The notes under the pieces are model-generated. The model saw only the letters and a list, made by a program, of their open reading frames with translations. It was not told the origin of the DNA and ran no database searches. The position numbers and the translations under genes were made by a program. Below are positions 6,229 through 10,889 of a stretch of DNA of 10,889 bases, one piece after another. Origin of the DNA: JBQTJN01 sp052387095 (GTDB lineage: Bacteria > Pseudomonadota > Alphaproteobacteria > Micavibrionales > Micavibrionaceae); the NCBI GenBank assembly GCA_052387095.1, contig JBQTJN010000056.1, positions 1-10,889 of the forward strand, read 5' to 3'. Positions within the stretch are counted from its first letter, which is position 1. Each line of letters opens with the position of its first letter.

Positions 6229-7515
6229 ATGAGCAAAGCCACGACGAGCGATAGCAAAAACACACTCTACTGCTCCTTCTGCGGCAAGAGCCAGCATGAG
6301 GTGCGTAAGCTGATCGCCGGCCCGAATGTATTCATCTGCAACGAATGCGTCGAGCTTTGCATGGACATCATCCGCGAGGAAGATAAAAGCCAGATCGTCC
6401 GCCACGGCGAGGGAGTCCCGACTCCGAGCGATATTAAAAAGGTACTTGATGACTATGTGATCGGCCAGGAAAAAGCGAAACGTATTCTCTCCGTCGCCGT
6501 GCACAATCACTACAAGCGTCTCGAACATGGCGGCAAGGGCGCGGAAGTCGAGATCGCAAAATCCAACATTCTTCTGGTCGGTCCGACAGGTTCGGGGAAA
6601 ACCCTGCTGGCACAAACCCTGGCCCGCATTCTCGATGTGCCCTTCACCATGGCCGATGCCACAACGCTCACCGAGGCCGGTTATGTCGGTGAAGATGTTG
6701 AAAATATCGTGCTCAAGCTTCTGCAGGCCTCCGACTACAATGTCGAACGCGCGCAGAAAGGTATCGTCTACATCGACGAGATCGACAAGATCAGCCGTAA
6801 ATCCGACAATCCATCTATCACCCGCGACGTTTCCGGTGAAGGCGTGCAGCAGGCCCTTCTGAAACTCATGGAAGGCACGGTCGCCAGCGTTCCTCCGCAG
6901 GGCGGACGCAAGCACCCGCAGCAGGAATTTCTGCAGGTCGACACCGCCAACATTCTCTTCATCTGCGGCGGCGCCTTCTCAGGTCTAGAGAAAATTATTG
7001 CACAACGCGGTCGAGGCACGGTCATCGGATTTGGCGCCGATGTGAAAGCCACGGACGAACGCAGCGTGGGTTCATTATTCCAGGAACTGGAGCCGGAAGA
7101 TCTATTGAAATACGGCCTGATCCCTGAGTTCGTCGGCCGCCTGCCCGTTATCGCAACGCTGGAAGATCTCGATGAGGCCGCACTGGTCACGATTTTGACA
7201 CAGCCCAAAAACGCCCTCGTCAAGCAGTACCAGAAACTGTTCGAAATGGAAGGCGCGAAGCTGACCTTCAAACCGGAATCCCTCACCGCCGTTGCCAAAA
7301 AAGCGATCGAGAGAAAAACAGGCGCCCGCGGCCTGCGCTCGATTATCGAGATGCTGCTGCTCGACACCATGTACGAATTGCCGGACATGGAGGATATCGA
7401 GGAAGTTGTGCTGGACGAGAACACGGTGAAGGAAAATAAAACACCTATGTATGTCTTTGCCGACAAGAAGAAAAAGGCTGCAAAGGAAAAGGATAAAGAG
7501 AAGAAAGAAGCTTAA
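6229..7515 (+). CDS. clpX: ClpX, ATP-dependent Clp protease unfoldase subunit
   Basis: ClpX is a hexameric AAA+ unfoldase that feeds tagged proteins into ClpP in the cytoplasm. The 428-residue product is complete. The N-terminal zinc-binding domain has C15, C18, C37 and C40. Walker A is GPTGSGKT (118-125), the GYVG pore loop is at 151-154, and Walker B is IVYIDEID (179-186). The RKH pore loop is at 227-229, the ClpP-docking IGF loop at 266-268 and the sensor 2 region GARGLR at 365-370. The C-terminus ends in a Lys/Glu-rich tail (about 413-428). AGGA (6215-6218) lies ten bases before the ATG. In many alphaproteobacteria clpP precedes clpX and lon follows. Here the neighbours are sufE (divergent) and a DHH phosphoesterase, so ClpP must be encoded elsewhere. 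Confidence 0.98.
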   Translation: MSKATTSDSKNTLYCSFCGKSQHEVRKLIAGPNVFICNECVELCMDIIREEDKSQIVRHGEGVPTPSDIKKVLDDYVIGQEKAKRILSVAVHNHYKRLEHGGKGAEVEIAKSNILLVGPTGSGKTLLAQTLARILDVPFTMADATTLTEAGYVGEDVENIVLKLLQASDYNVERAQKGIVYIDEIDKISRKSDNPSITRDVSGEGVQQALLKLMEGTVASVPPQGGRKHPQQEFLQVDTANILFICGGAFSGLEKIIAQRGRGTVIGFGADVKATDERSVGSLFQELEPEDLLKYGLIPEFVGRLPVIATLEDLDEAALVTILTQPKNALVKQYQKLFEMEGAKLTFKPESLTAVAKKAIERKTGARGLRSIIEMLLLDTMYELPDMEDIEEVVLDENTVKENKTPMYVFADKKKKAAKEKDKEKKEA

Positions 7516-7557
7516 GCCTCTTTTGCTGTCCTGCACAAAACCCGTACCCTGTAAAAT

Positions 7558-7635
7558 CGTCATCCTGAGGCGAAGCCGAAGGATCTTGGATTTATAATAT
7601 AGGGCAAAGATCCCTCCCTTTCGCTCGGGATGACG
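7558..7635. repeat. Palindromic repeat of a second family downstream of clpX
   Basis: The left arm 7558-7587 begins CGTCATCCTGAG and ends GGATCTT; the right arm 7607-7635 begins AAGATCC and ends GGGATGACG. The arms pair with a bulge around a 19-base loop. The outer CGTCAT resembles the other family, but the arm sequence differs (CCTGAGGCGAAGCCGAAGGATC rather than TGCGAG...GCAATCCAG). It could act as the clpX terminator, though no T-run follows. Immediately at its right end GATGACGGC occurs twice in tandem (7629-7637 and 7638-7646). Confidence 0.85.
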
Positions 7636-7751
7636 GCGATGACGGCATAGATAATATTTCGCCTTATAAAAAGTTTCATTTTTCCCCGTTCTATATTAAA
7701 CTGGCACCTCTGCGTTCTCGAAGTCTTGAATTATCTGTTTAGGAATGACCC

Positions 7752-8717
7752 ATGGCCGCATCGTCCGCTAAACTTATGCCGGATTCCAATAAAAAATATC
7801 GCCTGATCACGCGCAGCGATATGGACGGCCTGGTGTGCGGCGTGCTCCTGAAATCCTTGAACCTTATCGACGAGATCATGTTTGCTCATCCCAAAGATAT
7901 GCAGGACGGCCTGATCGAGGTCAGTAACATTGATATCACAACCAACTTGCCCTATGTTCCCGGCGTTTACATGGCGATAGACCATCACGCCAGCGAAATG
8001 GATCGTGTAAAAGATCGCCCGAAAAACCACATCATCGATCCCAAAGCCCCGTCCGCCGCGCGCGTCGTCTATGATTATTTTGGCGGCGCCGAAACCTTCC
8101 CGGACATCTCCGTGGAAATGATGGATGCTGTCGACAAGGCCGATTCCGCGAGTTTTTCCCGCGAAGATATTCTTGACCCGCAAGGATGGGTTTTGCTGAG
8201 CTTCCTGATGGATGCGCGCACGGGCCTCGGGCGGTTCCGCGACTTCAACATCTCCAATTACCAACTGATGATGAAACTGATCGATCATTGCGCTGAAAAA
8301 CAATCCATCGCGGAAATTCTCGCTTTGCCTGATGTCCGCGAGCGCATAGATATCTTCCAGGACCACTCCATAAAATTCCGCGAGCAGATCGAGCACTGCG
8401 CCCATATCGAGAAAAGCCTCGTCGTGCTCGACCTGCGGCAGGAAGAAACCATTTTCGCTGGCAACCGTTTTGTCGTGTACGCTCTTTTTCCCCAATGCAG
8501 CGTCTCGATCCATGTACTTTGGGGCAAAAACAAACAGAACACCGTGCTCGCCATTGGTAAATCTATCCTCAACAAAACCAGCAAAACTCATATCGGCAGG
8601 CTCTGCCTTGAATATGGCGGCGGCGGTCATGAGGGCGCCGGCACATGCCAGGTGGAAAACCTCCGCGCCGAGGAAGTCCTGGCGGAAATCACCGAAAAAA
8701 TTCAGAAGGCTGGTTGA
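7752..8717 (+). CDS. DHH-family phosphoesterase (DHH/DHHA1 type)
   Basis: DHH-family enzymes hydrolyse phosphodiester or phosphoanhydride bonds with a two-metal centre; members include RecJ, nanoRNases, c-di-AMP phosphodiesterases and exopolyphosphatases. This 321-residue protein has motif I as TRSDMDGLVCGVLL (residues 20-33, D23 and D25), the eponymous motif as AIDHHASE (75-82, D77-H78-H79), a further acidic AVDKADS (126-132), and the C-terminal DHHA1 glycine motif GGGGHEGAG (289-297). There is no signal peptide, so it is cytoplasmic. The ATG at 7752 is supported by AGGA seven bases upstream. No extra sensory, CBS or membrane domain is present. Proteins of this shape in alphaproteobacteria are often labelled exopolyphosphatase, but the substrate cannot be told from sequence. 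It appears to be a single-gene unit. Confidence 0.88.
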   Translation: MAASSAKLMPDSNKKYRLITRSDMDGLVCGVLLKSLNLIDEIMFAHPKDMQDGLIEVSNIDITTNLPYVPGVYMAIDHHASEMDRVKDRPKNHIIDPKAPSAARVVYDYFGGAETFPDISVEMMDAVDKADSASFSREDILDPQGWVLLSFLMDARTGLGRFRDFNISNYQLMMKLIDHCAEKQSIAEILALPDVRERIDIFQDHSIKFREQIEHCAHIEKSLVVLDLRQEETIFAGNRFVVYALFPQCSVSIHVLWGKNKQNTVLAIGKSILNKTSKTHIGRLCLEYGGGGHEGAGTCQVENLRAEEVLAEITEKIQKAG

Positions 8718-8733
8718 GTTAGGAATATTTTCC

Positions 8734-8762
8734 TTGACAAAAAGCATGTCTTGTTATAAGGT
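8734..8762 (+). promoter_or_regulatory. Candidate promoter just after the DHH gene
   Basis: A perfect TTGACA lies at 8734-8739, 17 bases past the DHH stop. Possible -10 boxes are TATAAG (8755-8760, 5 of 6 matches but only 15 bases of spacing) or TAAGGT (8757-8762, spacing 17 but only 3 of 6). Transcription would start near 8767 and run through the structured region below towards the LD-carboxypeptidase gene. Confidence 0.45.
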
Positions 8763-8764
8763 CC

Positions 8765-8950
8765 GAAGTGAACTGGTTCCCACGGCGGATCTGGACATGC
8801 TGGCGCCCGCCGATGCCGAAGGGGGGACACCACAAGCCATCATGACGGGCCGTTCGGGGAGAAAACTATAAGCGCTCGTCACGGGCGCCCGTGCTTGCTT
8901 ATCTTTGATAGGCTTGAACGAAAAAACCATACGGGATTTAAGATCCCGGC
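8765..8950 (+). ncRNA. Candidate structured RNA or long leader upstream of the LD-carboxypeptidase gene
   Basis: This is the main content of the 439-base gap between the DHH and LD-carboxypeptidase genes. By eye, GTTCCC (8776-8781) can pair with GGGGAC (8823-8828), enclosing a perfect CGGCGG/CCGCCG stem (8783-8788 with 8807-8812). Downstream are CACGG-GCGC-CCGTG (8880-8893), GCTTATC-TTT-GATAGGC (8897-8913, one G-U pair) and CGGGAT-TTAAG-ATCCCG (8932-8948). ACGGGC occurs at 8845-8850 and again at 8881-8886, and both can pair with GCCCGT at 8887-8892, so two mutually exclusive folds are possible. I could not match it to a known RNA family. The 3' end is a guess. A 41-codon frame (8746-8871) crosses it but has no ribosome site. 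Confidence 0.35.
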
Positions 8951-9004
8951 CCTATAAATTCCCTTTCACAAGGCAGGTTTCAGAGAGAGACCACACTTCC
9001 CTCA

Positions 9005-9020
9005 CGTCATCGCGAGTGAA
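9005..9020. repeat. Degenerate end fragment of the palindromic repeat
   Basis: CGTCATCGCGAGTGAA closely matches the left end of the element that starts 30 bases further on (CGTCATTGCGAGCGAA), with two differences. It looks like the remnant of a second copy or an aborted duplication. There is no matching right arm of its own. Confidence 0.5.
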
Positions 9021-9035
9021 TATTCCTCACATACC

Positions 9036-9131
9036 GTCATTGCGAGCGAACAACGTGAGCGCGGCAATCCAGGGGCCTACAATAACCATTCTGGATTGCC
9101 ACGTGGGCGCTTCGCGCCTCCTCGCAATGAC
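9036..9131. repeat. Dispersed palindromic repeat upstream of the LD-carboxypeptidase gene
   Basis: The left arm (9036-9072, GTCATTGCGAG to GGCAATCCAG) and the right arm (9091-9131, CTGGATTGCC to CTCGCAATGAC) are inverted copies around an 18-base loop. The outermost 11 bases pair perfectly. It is the same family and orientation as 5508-5601. It ends 25 bases before the LD-carboxypeptidase ATG, so a hairpin would sit in that gene's leader if transcription starts upstream. Confidence 0.9.
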
Positions 9132-9156
9132 AGTGGAGATAAGTTATATTTCCCCT

Positions 9157-10083
9157 ATGAATCATAGACGCGCAAAACCCATCGCCCCGCCCCTCCTTAA
9201 ACCCGGCGACACGATCGGCGTCATGGCGCCGTCCAGTTACGTAGAAAAAGAGGACATCGAAAAATCAAAGGCAGCGCTGGAAGCACGCGGTTACAAGGTG
9301 TTCATTCATCCGCAGACCTATGAACGCGAACACCAGTCAGCCGGCACGGCGCTACAGAAAACCCTGGCGCTCCAGGGCCTGTGGCAACGTCCGGATATAA
9401 ATGCCATCTGGGCGGCGCGCGGCGGCAACCGCGCCCTCTGGACCCTGGATACAATCAATTTCAAAAAAATGAAAGCCGCGCCAAAAATCCTGATCGGCTA
9501 TAGCGATATCACTACGCTGCTCAACGGCGTTTATGCGCATACCGGCATCACAACCTTTCATGGACCTGTTTTTAAAGACCTGCACAAACATAAGGAGTTG
9601 GAGCATGCTCTGGATGTATTGTCAGGCAAGATTACAACATGGGATTTCAAGCAGGCCGAAATTATAAAGGACGGGACAGCCGAAGGCCCGCTCGTCGGCG
9701 GCAATCTCAGCCTGTTTCAATATCTGCCGCAAACCTTGCCGGGCAAATTCTGGAAAGGCTCCATTCTGTTTCTTGAGGATTGCAGTGAGGAATGGAGCCG
9801 TATCGACAGAATGCTTTTACATCTGAAGCGCCTTGGCGTGTTCAGGGAAATTGCCGGACTCATTTTTGGCGAATTCACAGATATGAAGGATAGCAGCCGC
9901 CCTTACGGCTTTACCCTGCAGGATATTGTGAAAGAACACACGGAGGGACTGGATATCCCGGTCCTGATAAATGCGCCCTTTGGTCACGGCGCGAATTTCC
10001 TAACTCTACCCGTCGGCGCCACAGCGATATTAGATGCATACAATAAGACCTTAATTGTTAAAAATCAGGCCCCTAAGGTATAA
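9157..10083 (+). CDS. ldcA: LD-carboxypeptidase (peptidase S66 family)
   Basis: LdcA-type enzymes remove the terminal D-Ala from the L,D bond of murein tetrapeptides during cell-wall recycling in the cytoplasm. The 308-residue product has the S66 features: an N-terminal LKPGDTIGVMAPSS (14-27), WAARGGNRALWTL (85-97), the nucleophile Ser116 in GYSDIT, GPLVGGNLSL (177-186), Glu207 in LFLEDCSEEWSRIDRML, and His277 in PFGHG. There is no signal peptide, as expected for a cytoplasmic enzyme. The frame is open upstream to 8905, but that part only translates the palindromic repeat, so the ATG at 9157, which begins the family homology, is chosen. No Shine-Dalgarno sequence is visible before it. A MccF-like peptide-resistance role is an alternative in the same family, but there is no microcin context. 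Confidence 0.9.
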   Translation: MNHRRAKPIAPPLLKPGDTIGVMAPSSYVEKEDIEKSKAALEARGYKVFIHPQTYEREHQSAGTALQKTLALQGLWQRPDINAIWAARGGNRALWTLDTINFKKMKAAPKILIGYSDITTLLNGVYAHTGITTFHGPVFKDLHKHKELEHALDVLSGKITTWDFKQAEIIKDGTAEGPLVGGNLSLFQYLPQTLPGKFWKGSILFLEDCSEEWSRIDRMLLHLKRLGVFREIAGLIFGEFTDMKDSSRPYGFTLQDIVKEHTEGLDIPVLINAPFGHGANFLTLPVGATAILDAYNKTLIVKNQAPKV

Positions 10084-10128
10084 ATGAGTACATTTGTTTC
10101 ACTAATTAACAGTTCTCTAATATAAAAC

Positions 10129-10159
10129 TTGACGCCGATCCCGGGTCCCATGTTAGCAT
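10129..10159 (+). promoter_or_regulatory. Candidate promoter for the last gene
   Basis: TTGACG (10129-10134, 5 of 6) is followed after 19 bases by TAGCAT (10154-10159, 4 of 6), or after 18 by TTAGCA. The spacing is slightly long. It lies 43 bases upstream of the ATG at 10202, after an AT-rich gap that follows the LD-carboxypeptidase gene. Confidence 0.35.
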
Positions 10160-10201
10160 TCTTTAAATAAAAAATTAGTTGAACAGTGGACAAAGTTTCA
10201 C

Positions 10202-10888
10202 ATGCAGTACGAAGAAGCCGATGATAAGGGCTCCTTTGTCGCTTTGGGAATCGCTTTTAAATTTGAATTTAATGCACCTTTAAAAGTGTTAAGCATTCTC
10301 AATGCAGCAAATGGCAGACCGCTTTGCTATATCGACCTAGATAAAAACCTGGCCGATGAGCCTAAAACCTACATAAGGTTAATGGAGCGCGCGAGTCAGA
10401 TCGAAGCCCTCAAACTCAGCAACAACACCACGCTCGACCTCAAGGATACACTGGACGAAGACCGTCTGGCAGCCATTCTCAGCAATGTCAGCCTGGTCGC
10501 CCGCTACGCCTTTGATCTCGAAAAGGAAAAATTCAAACGGTTTGAGGGACATTTCTGCCGCGATTACAATCTCGCACACCTGCAGATCAAGCAGTTTTCA
10601 GGCTATGAGCCGTCCTCCCGATTCTATACCGCCCTGCTTGAGACAGAAAGCCGCAACGCTGTAACGGCCCGTTCTGCTACCCTGCCGGGTCTTATGAATA
10701 TTCTGGCACACAAGATTGTCCAGGAACTGATCACCAAGGAGATGGGCTATAACTTTGACCGGCAGTCAAACGGGTTCATAAGCGCCGCATCCCGCCTCGC
10801 CTCCCTCAATTTAATTTTGAATAAAAGCTTTTCCCCGGCCAGAAAACTGTGTGGAATAGCCCATATCCCCTTGAGCAGCCAAGCTTAA
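10202..10888 (+). CDS. Protein of unknown function (228 aa)
   Basis: I do not recognise this protein. It is complete, with TAA one base before the window end. It appears cytoplasmic: there is no signal peptide and no membrane segment, only a mildly hydrophobic SFVALGIAFKFEF near the start (11-23). The middle is charged and helical-looking (about 50-120, including FDLEKEKFKRFEGHFCRDY at 104-122). A hydrophobic helix LPGLMNILAHKIVQELI lies at 161-177. Three cysteines (C42, C119, C217) are widely spaced and form no metal motif. The ATG at 10202 is the first usable start after an in-frame stop at 10154-10156; no good ribosome site precedes it. The first 150 bases are AT-rich and the rest is closer to the GC of its neighbours. 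It has its own candidate promoter, and its job cannot be inferred. Confidence 0.7.
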   Translation: MQYEEADDKGSFVALGIAFKFEFNAPLKVLSILNAANGRPLCYIDLDKNLADEPKTYIRLMERASQIEALKLSNNTTLDLKDTLDEDRLAAILSNVSLVARYAFDLEKEKFKRFEGHFCRDYNLAHLQIKQFSGYEPSSRFYTALLETESRNAVTARSATLPGLMNILAHKIVQELITKEMGYNFDRQSNGFISAASRLASLNLILNKSFSPARKLCGIAHIPLSSQA

Positions 10889-10889
10889 A

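Noticed and set aside
6175..7563. Minus-strand open frames opposite clpX (6175-6915, 6768-7466, 7102-7563)
   Set aside because: clpX is certain on the plus strand, and these frames have no motifs or ribosome sites.
8721..8734. AGGAA-TATT-TTCCT hairpin just after the DHH stop
   Set aside because: The stem is only five AT-rich pairs with no following T-run and abuts a -35 box, so it is not a convincing terminator.
7731..8747. Minus-strand open frame of 338 codons opposite the DHH gene
   Set aside because: It is longer than the DHH frame, but it shows no recognisable domain, while the plus strand has all DHH/DHHA1 motifs and a good ribosome site. It is an antisense shadow of a codon-biased gene.
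8746..8871. 41-codon frame within the candidate RNA region
   Set aside because: It has no ribosome site and no recognisable sequence, and the region is better explained by base pairing, although a leader peptide cannot be excluded.
871..8876. TAAGCGCT occurring at about 873, 3521 and 8870
   Set aside because: It is a short word seen three times, twice next to stop codons; this is compatible with chance, and no longer shared sequence surrounds it.
1..10889. tRNA, rRNA, CRISPR arrays, transposases, phage or toxin-antitoxin genes
   Set aside because: I looked for cloverleaf-like sequences, regularly spaced direct repeats and transposase or integrase motifs, and saw none. The repeats present are palindromic and irregularly spaced.

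Overview
The window looks like chromosomal DNA of an alphaproteobacterium. The main support is an aerobic-type cobaltochelatase subunit CobT with its acidic linker and C-terminal VWA domain, together with an ordinary ClpX and SufE. The order cannot be fixed from sequence alone. Core genes are GC-rich (about 60-70% in rows I counted by hand). Several stretches fall to 30-40% GC: the left-edge genes, the peptidase C26 gene and the middle of hisS.

Layout. Positions 1-857 hold two small minus-strand genes for membrane-anchored proteins of unknown function; the first runs off the left edge. They are weakly similar to each other, and each has a plausible promoter of its own. Positions 894-5503 form a plus-strand run: cobT; a class I amidotransferase-like (peptidase C26) hydrolase joined to cobT by a TAATG stop/start; hisS; and an exported protein of unknown function whose GTG start lies inside the end of hisS. 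A palindromic repeat (5508-5601) separates this run from convergent sufE (5603-6007, minus). clpX (6229-7515) is divergent from sufE and lacks adjacent clpP or lon. A second kind of palindromic repeat follows it (7558-7635). Next come a DHH-family phosphoesterase (7752-8717), a 439-base non-coding stretch with a candidate structured RNA and another palindromic repeat, an LD-carboxypeptidase (9157-10083), and an unrecognised 228-residue protein (10202-10888).

Functionally this is mostly housekeeping: corrinoid metal insertion or a related VWA/AAA+ role, histidyl-tRNA charging, Fe-S cluster sulfur transfer, proteolysis, nucleotide or polyphosphate hydrolysis, and murein peptide recycling. No mobile element with a transposase, CRISPR array, tRNA or rRNA was seen.

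The most interesting signals are three. First, a 71-base palindrome of the dispersed repeat family sits inside hisS and is read in frame, with its two halves in the opposite order to the intergenic copies. Second, a candidate structured RNA or leader lies upstream of the LD-carboxypeptidase gene, with a perfect TTGACA box and two ACGGGC segments that could compete for one GCCCGT. Third, there is the pair of tandem, weakly similar membrane-anchored proteins at the left edge. I did not find a clear multi-gene system that I would call new.
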